Assembly (NCBI RefSeq): GCF_043290135.1
Contig: NC_134710.1
Span: forward strand, 456,940,376 to 457,004,375
DNA from: Rhipicephalus microplus
Taxonomy: Eukaryota; Arthropoda; Arachnida; Ixodida; Ixodidae
DNA: 64,000 nt
Direction: 5' to 3'
The notes beneath the pieces are model-generated. The model saw only the letters and a program-made list of their open reading frames with translations, was not told where the DNA came from and did not search any database. Of the stretch, positions 35,439 through 47,899 are shown in pieces. A program made the position numbers and the translations under genes. How positions within the stretch are numbered: the stretch's first letter is position 1; each line of letters starts with the position of its first letter.

Positions 35439-35795
35439 TCTTGAAGAATTGCTGTCGTCATGTTGCACTATGTTCAGTGCAAACAACGCCTACATTGTTT
35501 GAGAAGCTTCGAGGCTGATCGTTATAAGATTACGGCCACTTCGTGAATATTTTAGATTATTTTGGAAACAACGTCGCCGCTAGCGATAACACTAGAATGT
35601 TCGATGGCAAGTGTATAAGTACCGACACGCTTCGCCACTTGTATTTTGATCGACGGCCGACGCTCCGTTTGCCGCTATCAGTCCTCGACTGCTACTGTAG
35701 TCCGACTTTCCGTTTACTGGGCACAGGTTCGCCCAAACAAACAATTTATTATTCAACTCACAGTGTGCTTCATTCGTGCACGTCACAACCCCGTG
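35439..35795 (+). repeat. Gypsy-2 5' LTR
   Basis: It aligns throughout with 40704-41059, sharing GAAGCTTCGAGGCTGATC, AACAACGTC, GATAACACTAGAATGTTCGA and TACTGGGCACAGGTTCGCCC. The following TCTGGTGGAGGTGCTG is a plausible primer-binding region. Confidence 0.75.
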
Positions 35796-35822
35796 ACATC
35801 TGGTGGAGGTGCTGTTTTTTCC

Positions 35823-36904
35823 ATGTACCGGACGCCTCCGTCAAGCCATGAACACAGCCCACTCCACGAAGACACCGACGCCAGCAACGAGCAGCGAGTT
35901 AGCCACAGGCAACAAGGAGTACGGGCTTTTATCGGACAAGGCTCAGAAAACCAAGACGTTGGCGTTTACCACGGCGACCATGTCGGTGCCTGTTCCACTT
36001 TCACAACTCCTGCTCCGGCAACCCTCGAAACCCGCATGCAGATGCCAAATGAAAACGCGGCGCTATTAGTGGAACATATGAATAAATGTATTCGCCATAC
36101 TGACTCTGACATATCCGAGGAGAAGGTCTGTCTGATCATGTAAGGAGCAAAGCAGCAATTCTTTGCCGGGCTGATCAGAAACCCGCCCAAGATGGTCGCC
36201 GAGTTCATTTCAAAAGCATCTGCGCTATTGAAGACGCTCGAGATGCGCACGCGGCAATATAACCGTAGCTTCTCGTCTCCAAGCTACGCCGGCATTCAAG
36301 CGCCATGAACCACTGACTTGCGTGAGACGATCCGAGTGATCATGCAAGAAGAGCCGCCAAAATTACTTCATTCAGCGCAACCTGACGTGGATTCAATCGC
36401 GGACGTTGTACGCCAGAAGATCGAGCAATCGCTGAGCGTTCCTCAGCCTCTAGAGCCACAGCTGCAAGTCATGAGTTAAGCTGCTGCAGCCCGCCACCAC
36501 GTGCGCGCGACCCCTCCTCCACGCGCGCGCCATGACGCCACCCCGTCGCACTTCCTTCGCCATACGCCACCGCCGCTACCACCACCACCGACGTTCTACC
36601 ATTCGCCAGTGGGCCAGCGCATTGCGCCAATGAAGACAGATTTTTGGCGTGCTCCCGACAACCACGCGCTCTGCTACCACTGCGGCGACGCCGGGCACAC
36701 GTACCGTCATTTTCAGTGCCAACAGATGGGTCTACGGGGCTTCGACGTCAATGCGCCATCCCCACGACGCAGTGAACGACCGCATGACACCGCCGACTAC
36801 CTCGCGAGAGCGCCATTGACACCCCGAGGACCGTATCGTTCGCCGTTGCCAGGCCACTACGCCTCACCGCACCGCGGGAAGTTCACCGGCCCTGCTTGGG
36901 GCTG
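35823..36904 (+). pseudogene. gag: Gypsy-2 gag
   Basis: The structural protein frame starts at the ATG at 35823. It shows the gag block EEKVCLIM then, after a stop at 36141, FFAGLIRNPPKMVAEFISKA; a proline/arginine-rich stretch; and near 36675 a zinc-knuckle relic CYHCGDAGHTYRHFQC, in which the last Cys spacing is altered (Phe where Cys is expected). Stops at 36141, 36306 and 36478 disrupt the frame. Confidence 0.7.
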
Positions 36905-37139
36905 ATCTCCGAGCCCTTACTCGGAGACTAATGGCAGCAACCGATGGAGGTGCGGTTGCTGTGGTACAAACTGCCGAAGATTCTCTGACGATGCCGCCAC
37001 AGCGAAACTTTCCGAACACGACGCAAACCAGGCACAGCCCTGATGACAAAACCTCACGCGCCGAAAACGACCTGATGACGGAACATGAATGCAACTGAAC
37101 AAAGCGACGCAGCCGTGACCCGACGCCACGACGCAACCG

Positions 37140-40100
37140 CAACGCCAGGCGACAAAGTAGTGACATCGACGTTCTCATCGAAGGCCACAGCATCACCGCT
37201 CTCGTTGACACCAGAGTATACTATTCTGTCATCAGTGGGACGTTCGGCGCGAAATTGAAAAAAGTCCGGATCGCTTTGGGAGGCCCCGAAATTCGAACCA
37301 CTGGAGGCCACCTCATAACGCCCACTGGGCTCTGCACAGCAAGAGTCACCAACATTAAGCCGACATACCCTGCAAACTTTGTGTCCTAAAAGAGTGCTCC
37401 AGGGATGTGATACTCGTAATAGACTTCCTGTGTGAACACGGTGCTGTCATTGACCTGAGGTCTGAGTCAATCACACTAACCTAAGAAGAACCACTGCCAC
37501 CCCTCATGACACACCGTACCCATGCTTTAAATGTGATAAAAGAGCAGGTCACCATTCCACTTTTCTCCAGCATAATCACTTCTGTCGGCGCCGAAAAACA
37601 CCCAAACATTGACGGTGTCATCGAAGGCGAACAGCTGCTTTTTCTAAACAGTCAGATTTGCGTTGCAAAAGGCATAGCCAAACTGTGGGGAGCCAAAACA
37701 AAGGTACTACTGACAAACTTCAGCCACGGATATAGGCATCTCAGCGTTGGTAGGACGGTTGCCAACATCGACGAATTCGCGGATGCCATCAACGCTTTTA
37801 CCCTCCTCTATGCTGTCGAAGGTTTTTCTACGAATTGTTGTGCCCAAACAGATTTTGTTGTCAACCCGAGACTTCCGAAGTGTGAGCAGAACCAGCTCAA
37901 AACCCTGATTCTGTAATTCAAGGACTGCTTCTCGTCGTCCTCCAGAATTCGGCAAACCCACGTCGTGAAACTTCGCCTCATAATAAAAGAAAGTGCTCAA
38001 CCAGTTCGGCAGAGCCAGTACCGAGTTTCAACGCGCGAACAAGAGGCCGTGAAAAAACAAGTCGACGAAATGATACGGGATGACATCATTCAGCCGTCCC
38101 AGAGTCCGTGGGCGTCACCCGTGGTCTTAGTGAAGAAGGACGGGACCTTACGCTTTTGCGTGGATTACCACCACCTGAACAAAATGACCAAGAAGGACGT
38201 GTACCATCTTCCACGTATAGACGACGCTCTGGATTGTCTGCACAACGCGAAGTACTTTTTGTCGATGGACCTCAAGACCGGCTATTGGCAAATTGAGGTC
38301 GACGAGAGATCGAGAGAAGGCTGCCTTTATCACTTCAGACGGCCTTTTCAAGTTCAAAGTTATGCCTTTTAGTCTTTTCTCGGCGCCTGCGACGTTGCAG
38401 CGTGTTATGGATACCGTGCTGGTGGCATTGAAATGGCGAATTAGCCTCGTGTACTTGGATGACGTCGTCGTGTTTTCCTCGAGCTTCGACGAGCATCTCA
38501 GGCGCCTTGAAGCAGTACTCACAGCTATCAAGACCACCGGACTCACCCTAAAGCCCAAGAAGCGCCGCGTCGCGTACAAGAAACTCTTGTTTCTGGGACA
38601 TGTGATTAGTAAGTCTGGCGTCTGTCGCGATCCACAGAAAACAGCCGCCATGCCGATTTTCCACAACCCACCGACAAGAAGGCAGTATGCTAATTCCTCG
38701 GGTTGTGCTCCCATTAAAGGCGTTTCGCCAAGATATTTTCACAGATCGCCGTGCCAGTAACTGACCTCACGAAAGCCAAATCGAATTCATGTGGAACACT
38801 GCACAAGAGGAGGCATTTCAGAAGCTTAAACGACACCTGCAGACACCACCGCTACTTTTACATTTTGACGAACACACCGAAACAGAAGTGCACATCGACG
38901 CAAGCAGCATAGGACTCCACGCCGTCCTTTTCCAAAAGACCAACGGCCTGGAAAGGGTTATCAGTTGTGCTAGCCGGTCGCTTTCCAAGGCTGAGGCCAA
39001 CTATTAAACAACGGAAAAGGAGTGCCTCGTCATCATCTGGGCAGCGTCGAAATTCCGCCCTTATCTCTACGGGCGGCCTTTCAAAGTTTTGAGCGACCAC
39101 CACGCCATTTGTTGGCTAGCTAACTTGAAGGACCCTTCAGGTCACCTCGCACGGTGGAGCCTAAGACTTCGAGAATTCGACATTACCGTCGTGAAAATTC
39201 CGGAAAGAAACACTCCGACGCCAACGGCCTCTCTCGTGCTTTCGTGGATCCACCACCACAGGATGGCCAGGATGATGAATATTTCTTGGGAACCACAAGT
39301 GCCGACGACTTCGCCGAGCGACAGCCAGCCGACCCTGGACTTGGAGGGTTAGTGGAATACCTCGAGGGTCTGACTAGTGGTATCTGAAAAGTGTTCAGGT
39401 GGGGTCTGGCGTCATTTTTCTTTAAACACAACGTCCTCGTAAACAAGCTTTCTACGGCCTAAACCAGCTACTTTATCGCTATACCTTCGGTGAATCGACC
39501 TGAAATTTTTCAGGTTCTTAACGACGACCCAGCAGCTGGCCACCTTAGTTTTTTCAGCACGCTCTCGAGAATACAAGAACAATACTACTCGCCATGCCTT
39601 GTCACCGACGTCGCTCACTACGTGAGGACAAGCCGGGTCGGCAGACCGCAAGACACCGCCGACAACGCCAGCAGGACTTAAACTGCCCATCTAACAGTCT
39701 CGCCGACCATTCCAGCAAATTGGCATGAACTCACTTGAGCCGTTCTCTACGTCAGCTGTCGAGAACAAATACATCAGCGTAGCTACCGACTACCTTACCC
39801 ACTACGCCGAGACAAAAGACTGCCCAACGGAAGTGCATCAGTGGCAGCCACATTGTTCGTCGAACACATCGTTCTGTGTCACGGCACCCCTGATGTCCTC
39901 ATAACCGACAGAGGTACGGCATTTACGGCTGAGCTAACCCAGGTGATTTTGGCATAAAGCCAGACAAGCCACCGCCATACGACAGCGTACCACCCACAGA
40001 CAAATGGCCTCACCGAGCGCCTAAACAAGACCATCGCCAACATGCTGGCCATGTAGGTCTATGTCGAACACAAGACGTGCGATGCGATCCTTCCGTACGT

Positions 40101-40566
40101 ACGTGATCTTCGCATACAACACCGCTGTTAAAAAAACGACGCAGATGACGCCGTACAAACTGGTCTGCGGAAAGACCCCGCGAACCACGCTCGACACCAT
40201 GTTACCCATCATTACCGTCGAAGAAACACTCGATGGGAGCGAGTACCTTCAGTGCGCCGAAGAGGCTCGACAACTCCCCACTTCCGCATCAAGAGCAAAC
40301 AGATGACAGATAGCCGCCCTTACAATATTTGGCGGTGCTTCGTGGAGTACATGCTCGGTAAACGTGTTTTGGTATGGACGACCATAAGCCAAACTGCACC
40401 CAGTGAAAAACTTTTGCGCCGGTATTTGGGACCATACATGGTAATTCAACGGCTCGGCCCACTCGAATACGAGGTTGTTCCCGACGGCATCATGAACTCT
40501 CAACGATGTCGATCGCGACCTGAAGTCTCCCATGTAGTGCGTCTCAAGCCGTTTCATGCGCGTTAA
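37140..40566 (+). pseudogene. pol: Gypsy-2 pol: protease, RT, RNase H, integrase
   Basis: The replication polyprotein of the retrotransposon. In order: retropepsin relic with ALVDTR (active-site Gly lost, near 37200) and YSVIS; RT from 37965 with SPWASPVVLVKKDGTLRFCVDY, then FLSMDLKTGYWQIEVDE, a frame shift near 38315, MPFSLFSAPATLQRVMD and the catalytic YLDDVVVFSS (38454-38483); RNase H with VHIDASSIGLHA (near 38890), [10 protein letters not shown] and a stop at 39005; integrase zinc-binding segment near 39520-39630; a shifted, stop-containing core (39760-40060); and a C-terminal tail with YLGPYMVIQRLGPLEYEVV (near 40425). This is the best preserved of the three Gypsy copies, but it is inactive. 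Confidence 0.85.
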
Positions 40567-40703
40567 TGAACTCAGTGTATTTTGTTGTTGTTGTTGTTGC
40601 TTTAGTAATATGCTTGTACTTTCTTACAATATTTTTGTACTTAAATCTTTTGCTAAAGCATCGAGATGATGCCTTTTTCAGAGGGAGCTACGCCGCGTAC
40701 CTT

Positions 40704-41059
40704 TCTTCAAGTTTTGTTATCGCCATGTTACACTATGTTCAGGGCAAACCACGCCTACGTTGTTAGAGAAGCTTCGAGGCTGATCATTATAGGATTACGC
40801 CCACTTCGTGAATCTTTCAGATTATTCTGGAAACAACGTCACCGCTAGCGATAACACTAGAATGTTCGATGACAAGTGTATAAATGCCGACACGCTTTGC
40901 CACTTATCAGTTAATCAACGGCCGACGCTCCCTTTGCCGCTGTCAGTCTAAGACTGCTGCTCTAGTCCAACTTTCCAATTACTGGGCACAGGTTCGCCCC
41001 AATAAACATTTTATTATTACATTCTCAGTGTGATTCATTCGTCCACGTCACGACTGATG
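40704..41059 (+). repeat. Gypsy-2 3' LTR
   Basis: It is the partner of 35439-35795. A purine run, CAGAGGGAG (40679-40687), lies just upstream and could be the polypurine tract. The two LTRs differ at many positions by eye, so the insertion is not recent. Confidence 0.75.
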
Positions 41060-41064
41060 ACAAT

Positions 41065-43950
41065 ATTAGGAATATATGAATAAGCACATAGAAGATATGG
41101 ATGGATATATTCACCCAGCAGGCAAAATGCTAATGGATATGTGCGAAAGGCTTGACTTATATATTTGCAACAGCACCGAAAAATGTGAAGGGCAGATGAC
41201 ATGGGAGGCGGGAAGGCTGCAGTCGACGATAGAATATGCAATAATATCACATAGGCTGTATGATCGGCTTAGGGTGACGAACATCGATCAATAAGGCTCC
41301 ATAAGTTTAGGAAGTGATCACAACAAGTCGAGTTGAGCTTTGGAAGAGAAATAAAATTGGAAAGGAGACATTACGAGTAACAAGACGGTAATATTCATTC
41401 AAAAAGGAAAACAGAATTAGCAACTAAAGATATTGAGAAAATATTCACCAAGGATAGTAAAACAGGGTGGACTTACACAAATCTAACTCTATTGTTTTAG
41501 TTAAAGCTTGCTAAGGTACCAGTCAAATTAAACGGAAAAAGCAAACACAAACCCCAAAGCTGGTGGAGTGAGGAAGTTAAGAGAGCCATAGTAAGACGCC
41601 AGGAAGCCTCCAGGCAACACAGGTGTGCCAAACAGAGGGGTGAACCGGAAGATGATGTCAAAAGAAAATGGGATAACTATCTGATTTACAGAAGGGAAGC
41701 ATTCGATTTGATCATTGACAAGATTAGAAGACAGGGGGCCCACTCGATGAAGGAAGTAAAGAAAAAGGATCGAAAAGCACCTACAAAGTTTTGGAACCAT
41801 CTTAATTCACTGAGCAATAAGACAAGCATCAAACAAAGTTTTATATCTACATATCAAGGGGTTAGACTAGAAGGTGATGAGGCAGGGTAATATATAAAAA
41901 CAACAATGACAGAAAAATTTAAACACAAAGAAAGCGCTGCATGCACCGCGCCAGATGAGGATGGACCACTTAGCTCAGTGACTCTTCTGGGACAACGAGA
42001 GTGGCAAAAGGGCAGAAAAAATAGTTGCTAATAGCACATCGACAGGCCCTCATGACATCCCAATCATGATAGTAAAGAAACTAAGACCAAACTCTAAGCA
42101 AGCCTTTGGAGAGGCAGCGAGCAAAGCAATTATGAAGGCTGGAGCTCCCAATGGGTGGAAACTAAGAAGGATAAGCATGATCTGTAAAGAAACGGGGGAC
42201 AAAGCCGAATTAAACAACTACCGTCCTGTAACAGTGACATAAGTAGCTTACAGGTTGTTGATGCAGATAGTGAAGAAAAGACTACAGACAAGGGTGGAGA
42301 ATGAGGTAGTTCTGGGAGAACTGTAAGATGGGTTCCGTAAAGGAAGCAGGTTGGAGGACAATCAGTTTTATTGATGTAGTGTATTGAAATAGCAGAAAAA
42401 GAAAGCAGGCCTCTGTGGCTGGCATTTCTAGATATCAAGGGAGCCTACAATAGTGTGATTCAAGAAGACTTGTGAGGAATTCCGGACACACCAGATGTGG
42501 AAGATAGAATAACTAATCTTCTAAAGGATATCTATAAAAGTAACAAGGTAGAACAGGTATCTCAACCTACAGAGATACAACGCAGGCTTTGACAGGGATC
42601 TCACTTGTCACCTTTGATATTTATGCTGTATCTCCAGACACTAGAAGCCAAATTAGAGGGGAGTCGACTCGCAAACAGCCTGTGTTTTGCCAATCAAGGA
42701 AAACACATTGAACAGTCAATACCAGCATTGATGGATGCAGATGTTATAGTAATATTTGCAGACAACAAGGAATATCTGCAGGTATTGACAGAAATCTGTC
42801 GTAATGAGGGAAACAGGTTAAACTTGAAGTTAAGCAGAGAAAATTGGCAATCATGATTTTAATGATAACAAAGGTAGTGAGTATAAGATGGAGGAAGTAA
42901 CGCTAGAAATAGTGGATAAATACAAATACTTGGGGTATAGATAAATAACACGGCTGAGTGTCTAGGGAGCACCAAAAATACGTAATGACTAAGGGCACAA
43001 GGAATGCAGCTGCAATGAAAAAAAGGGCACTGTGGAACTGAAATAGGTATGACGTTGTGGGAGGGATTTGGAAAGGTGTCATGGTCTCGGGTTTGACGTT
43101 CGGCAATGCGGTCTTGTGCATGAAATCGGAAGTTCAAATAAGATTAGAAATAAACAACGTGTCATAGGTAGACTTGCTGTGGAAGCACACGGGAGCACCC
43201 CAAATCAGGGGTTTCAAGGAGACATGGGATGGACATTGTTTAAGTGCAGGGAAGCTAGCAGCAAGATAGAGTTGGAGGAACGATTGAGAAAAATGAGAGA
43301 GGAGCGTTGGGCTAGGAAAGTTTTCAGTTACTTGTACATGAAGAATGTCGATACTAAATGGAGGAAACGAACTTAAAAATTGTCAAGCAAGTATTCAAAC
43401 AACAGAAAAATACCAAACAGAAACATGGGTTAAGAAGAATGTGAAAAAGACAGAGAGGGAGATATAGAAGATGGGAATGCTTACGAAATCGTCACTCGAC
43501 ACCTACCGAACTTTTAAGCAGGAAATTGCAAAGGAAAGATGTACGATAATTGTCGGGGCAGTCCTCTGCTCTTCGAGGCTAGAACGGGAGCGTTGCGGAC
43601 CAAGACGTACGGAAAAATATATGAATGCGCAGACACGGTGTGTAGTGCATGTAGAGAGAAGGAGGAAATGGCTGAACATTTCATAATGTTTTGTAAAGGG
43701 CTCGACCCTGTAGTCGAAGATAATGGCGCCGAAGTTTTCAAATCATTGGGGTTAAGGGACAGTGAAGGCAAAATAGACTTTAAAAGGGTAGAAATAACCA
43801 GGAGGGGGCTGAATGATTGGTGGCTACAAACCAGGCGTGAGTGAAATTAAGTCCCTAAACAAACAGGGATAGTACTTAACTTTATGGCTATGGGACGTGA
43901 GCCACCGCCCGATCTAAAGGGCACAGCCGAATACATCCAACCATTCATCC
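41065..43950 (+). pseudogene. LINE-A, 3' part: endonuclease end, reverse transcriptase, C-terminus
   Basis: The endonuclease resumes with MNKHIEDMDGYIHPAGKM and GQMTWEAGRLQSTIEYAIIS (41076-41260). It continues through a long linker (SWWSEEVKRAIVRRQEASRQ near 41560), RT with LNNYRPVTVT (near 42215), a damaged palm (RQGSHLSP missing its Arg codon at 42592; IFADN in place of the YADD box near 42755), and a C-terminal zinc-finger-like CSACREKEEMAEHFIMFC (near 43655) ending at 43844. The 3' UTR continues to about 43950 and ends in repeated ATTCATCC-like words. The layout resembles the CR1-type LINE that is common in tick genomes. Confidence 0.75.
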
Positions 43951-44224
43951 GATTGGTGCTTTTGCTCTCGATAAACGCTCTGCTAGAAGCCACTGGAGTG
44001 CGCATACACGTGCTCCCGTCTTTTCTCTCATAAAAATTGACACTGTACATTAGTACACACGATATGCTGAGAAATGTGTTGCAAATAGAGATATATACTC
44101 GTTTTGCGAGATGTATCACGTTGCATATACCAAATACTCAAAGAGTATTTAAGCCATTACCAAACATTGGTGTACATTCGATACTGTCATCATTTCTTAC
44201 TACATCCTTTTTATGGCAATATCA

Positions 44225-45939
44225 TCATCATCATCATCAGCCTGACTACGTCCACTGCAGGACAAAGGCCTCTCCCATGTTCCGCCAGTTAACCCGGTCC
44301 TGTGCTTGCTGCTTCCAATTTATACCCGCAAACTTCTTAATCTCATCTGCCCACCTAACCTTCTGTCTCCCCCTAACCCGCTTCCCTTCTCTGGGAATCC
44401 AGTCAGTTACCCTTAATGACCAGCGGTTATCCTGTCTACGCGCTACATGCCCTGCCCATGTCCATTTCTTCTTCTTGATTTCAGCTATGATATCCTTAAC
44501 CCCTGTTTGTTCCCTAATCCACTCTGCTCTCTTCTTGTCTCTTAAGGTTACACCTACCATTTTTCTTTCCATTGCTCGCTGCGTCGTCCTCAATTTAAGC
44601 TGAACCCTCTTTGTAAGTCTCCAGGTTTCTGCTCCGTAGCTAAGTACCGGCAAGATACAGCTGTTATATACCTTCCTCTTGAGGGATAGTGGCAATCTAC
44701 CTGTCATAATTTGAGAGTGCTTGCCAAATGTGCTCCACCCCATTCTTATTCTTCTAGTTACTTCAATCTCGTGGTTCGGCTCTGCGGTTATTACCTGCCC
44801 TAAGTAGACATAGTCTTTTACAACTTCAAGTGCACTATTACCTATCTCGAAGCGCTGCTCTTTGCCGAGGTTGTTGTACATTACTTTCGTTTTCTGCAGA
44901 TTAATTTTAAGACCCACTTTTCTGCTCTCCTAGTCTAACTCCGTAATCATGAGTTGCAATTCGTCCCCCGAGTTACTCAGCAATGCAATGTCATCGGCGA
45001 AGCGCAGGTTACTAAAGTACTCTCCATTAACTCTTATCCCTAACTGTTCCCATTCTAGGCTTCTGAAAACCTCCTGTAAGCAAGCGGTAAACAGCATTGG
45101 AGAAATTGTGTCCCCCTGCCTTACACCCTTCTTGATTGGTATTCTGTTGCTTTCTCTATGAAGCACTATGGTAGCAGTTGATCCCCTGTAGATTTCTTCC
45201 AGAATGTTTATATATACTTCATCTACGCCCTGATTCCGCAGTGTTTGCATGACGGCTGATATTTCTACTGAATCAAACGCCTTCTCGTAATCTATGAAGG
45301 CTATGTATAGTGGTTGGTTATACTCTGAGCATTTCTCTATTACCTGATTGATAGTATGAATGTGGTCAATTGTTGAGTAGCCTGTTCGAAATCCTGCTTG
45401 TTCCTTTGGTTGATTGAATTCTAATGTTTTCTTTACTCTGTTAGCAATTACCTTTGTAAATAGCTTGTATACTACAGAGAGCAAGCTGATCGGCCTGTAA
45501 TTCTTCAAGTCCTTGTCATCTCCTTTCTTATGTATTAAGATGATGTTGGCGTTCTTCCAAGACTCTGGTACTCTTCCCGCCAGGAGACACCTCGTAAACA
45601 GGGTGGCTAGTTTTTCTAACACAATCTGTCCTCCATCTTTCAGCAGATCTGATGTTACCTGATCCTCACCAGCAGCTTTGCCCCTTTGCATGCTCTCCAA
45701 AGCTTTTCTGACTTCTTCTATCATTACTGGTGGGGTGTAATCTGGGTTACTGCTAGTTCTTATAGTATTAAGGTCGTGGTTGTCTCGGCTACTGTACAGA
45801 TTCCTGTAAAACTCCTCCGCTATCTTAACTATCCTATCCATATTGGTAGTTATTTTGCCTTCTTTGTCCCTTAGTGCATACATCCGACTTTTGCCTATCC
45901 CAAGTTTCCTCTTCAATGCTTTGACACTTCCTCCGTTCA
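44225..45939 (-). mobile_element. LINE-C: 5'-truncated RTE/BovB-like LINE with 12-bp target duplication
   Basis: ATGGCAATATCA is present on both sides (44213-44224 and 45940-45951). The 3' end on the minus strand is a TGATGATGATGAT microsatellite, a hallmark of RTE elements that lack a poly-A tail. The copy lacks the endonuclease and the front of ORF2. Confidence 0.85.
44246..45939 (-). pseudogene. LINE-C reverse transcriptase (RTE/BovB-like), one stop codon
   Basis: Target-primed reverse transcriptase. Reading down from 45939: linker, then the RT palm with DLKNYRPISLLSVVYKLFTK, EQAGFRTGYSTIDHI, YIAFIDYEKAFDSVE, GVRQGDTISPMLF and the catalytic LRFADDIALLS (near 44990). After a single in-frame stop near 44930 it continues in the same frame with VYLGQVITAE, LSYGAETWRL, WTWAGHVARR and VRWADEIKKF, and ends at 44246 (FVLQWT). 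Frame and motifs are almost intact, so this is one of the younger insertions in the window. It lacks the endonuclease and would not be autonomous. Confidence 0.85.
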
Positions 45940-45987
45940 ATGGCAATATCAATCATAGCTAACTCTCGGCGGATTTTGGCCATTGCG

Positions 45988-45989
<2 letters not shown>

Positions 45990-46040
<51 letters not shown>
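45990..46040. repeat. (TA)n microsatellite
   Basis: About 25 uninterrupted TA units, directly right of the LINE-C insertion. Shorter AT runs follow at 46061-46082. Confidence 0.95.
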
Positions 46041-46043
<3 letters not shown>

Positions 46044-46159
46044 AAGTAGATCCTAAATGCATATATATATATAAATATATATCTAGGGGAAAGAATGCAC
46101 GAGAAACTATGGCTCAGGTGCCAGCTCGTAATAAGTTCACGTGCTACGTGACGCCATAC

Positions 46160-46350
46160 AAGCTCACAAAGAATGTGCCACACTCGCCGCCATGGCTAAT
46201 GATGGTGCTAACTGACAGCCTTACGTTCAAATTCACATATATACCCGATAATGTGACTGGGAGGATGGCCACCATGGTAGCTCAGTGGTAGAGCATCGAA
46301 CGCGTTAGTCGAAGTTCGCAGGTTTGGTACCTGCTCACGGCAACTTATGT
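46160..46350 (+). repeat. tRNA-derived SINE, second family, copy 2
   Basis: It has the same block order as 14090-14300: CCACACTCGCCGCCATGG, CACATATATACCCGATA, GCCACCATGGTAGCTCAGTGG (A box) and TCGAAGTTCGCAGGTTTGG (B-box region). Confidence 0.65.
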
Positions 46351-46437
46351 TTTCAGCCACTTTTATTTCTTCAGCTATACATTACAATTTGGTCTAGTAA
46401 CTTTACTCTACTTTTGTTGCCATTACTCTAAAACACG

Positions 46438-46438
<1 letters not shown>

Positions 46439-46495
<57 letters not shown>
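46439..46495. repeat. (TA)n microsatellite
   Basis: About 28 TA units. With the run at 45990-46040 it flanks the SINE copy on both sides. Confidence 0.95.
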
Positions 46496-46497
<2 letters not shown>

Positions 46498-46587
46498 GCG
46501 AGAAATAAGTTAAACTGTTCAATTGTTTTAGCCCTTGCGCTTGTTTACCGAGTCAATTCCTGCATGTAGAATAACCCATTTCAAGTA

Positions 46588-47760
46588 GTGAAAGTGCATG
46601 GTCCATCTGGTTCTCAACCTGGAACTTCTGGAACTTTGCAGCCGGACACTTCAAGGACCTTCTGCAATGACTGCACCCCGCACCCGCACCCGTGCCTGCC
46701 TTCTACCCTGGTGCTGTCTGGCAGCGTTACCCCCGTTATTTGTGGCACAAACGACCAAGATGTGGACAACTGCATCGCTGAGTATGAACTGGTCAGCGCT
46801 TACATCTAGTGGAATGCATCCGAAAAGCTCACAAATGTGAACTTTTACCTGACCTACGTTATGTAACTGTGGTACAAGAATCAGCAAAGTGATTTCAGTA
46901 CCTAGTCAGAATTACCGAAAACTCTATCGGAAGTCTATGGCCTTCCTGCTGTCCGCGAGCTTCGTGCTGAGCAGCGCTTGCGTGGCGGACGGAGTACAGA
47001 GAAAAGATGTGACTTTCACAAGCAACATCGAAAATGTGCTCATTCTTTTTAAGCTCGTCAACTTGACTCTGGACGAGGCAGGTAAGATCAAGCACTTCAT
47101 GAAAGGAACTGACGACGGTGCATTCAAGATACTTGCTGCGAAAAGTCCTCAGACAGTCGACGAAGTGATCCAGCCCTGCCAGAGCTATGATGAGCTACGT
47201 AGGTAGCACGCTTGCACACGTTGCGCTGCTCAAGACACCACGAACATCTTATCCCTGGACTTTCACAATGACACTGCCAACGACTCTGCTTTGACGACAC
47301 TCATGAAGCAATTCGTTTGCGACGAGACTATCCAGCAGGTATGTATAACGACCAAAAAATCCAGCCGGTGGTGCCCTTGTCACCTTCGCTTCACCAGGTC
47401 ATTGAATCGCAAGCTGCCAAAGCGTTGCCGCCAGCTTATATTCCACTATCTGGTACCGTACTACTGGCGTATGCTGCCACTGTTGCTCGGCCGTGTGCTC
47501 CACCATCTCCGGCTATCTACGAAGTAACTAGCATCGTTTATTCGTCACCGCAACCTGCCCACCTGTTGAGCGTCTCGTCTCCAGCTGTGAACAAAACAAC
47601 TCGGAACATTTATATGCCGCCGCCCCCTTCACAGTGGTTTACGGTCACTTATTCAGCGAACAGTGCCCCTACCATAAGCCAATGGCGCACTCCTCATAAT
47701 CGGTGATTATGTTTTTCATGTGGCATTCCAGGCCACTTGACCCGTTACTGCCGCCGTCAC
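46588..47760 (+). pseudogene. gag: Gypsy-3 gag
   Basis: It is related to Gypsy-1 gag: DQDVDNCIAEYELV (near 46755), NVNFYLTYV and LWYKNQ (near 46870), with several stops and shifts. It then shows the gag C-terminal block ILAAKSPQTVDEVIQPCQSY (near 47140). Near 47710-47750 a zinc knuckle, CFSCGIPGHLTRYC, keeps all four C-x2-C-x4-H-x4-C ligands, unlike Gypsy-1 and Gypsy-2. No LTR is recognised upstream; a (TA)n run lies about 90 bases before the first coding block. Confidence 0.65.
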
Positions 47761-47899
47761 AGCTTCCCTTCTCAACACATTGCAGGGGTCTCACCTGACA
47801 TGCCTACTTAACCACGATATCCTGCTTCTGCCGATTCGCCTCTGACGTACTTCCCGGTCGCCGACCATCCGGTGCAAGCCAATCGGCTTCTCCTCGTCA

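Larger units (their letters stand above)
35439..41059 (+). mobile_element. Gypsy-2: Ty3/Gypsy LTR retrotransposon inserted in LINE-A
   Basis: About 5.6 kb with two LTRs, gag and pol in order. ACAAT occurs on both sides (35434-35438 and 41060-41064). Treating it as the target duplication restores the LINE-A endonuclease reading across the junction. The LTRs defined this way are 357 and 356 bases long. Their outer ends are then T..G rather than TG..CA, so a boundary shift of a few bases (TGT..ACA starting at 35461) remains possible, but without a matching duplication. All coding regions contain stops or shifts. Confidence 0.75.
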
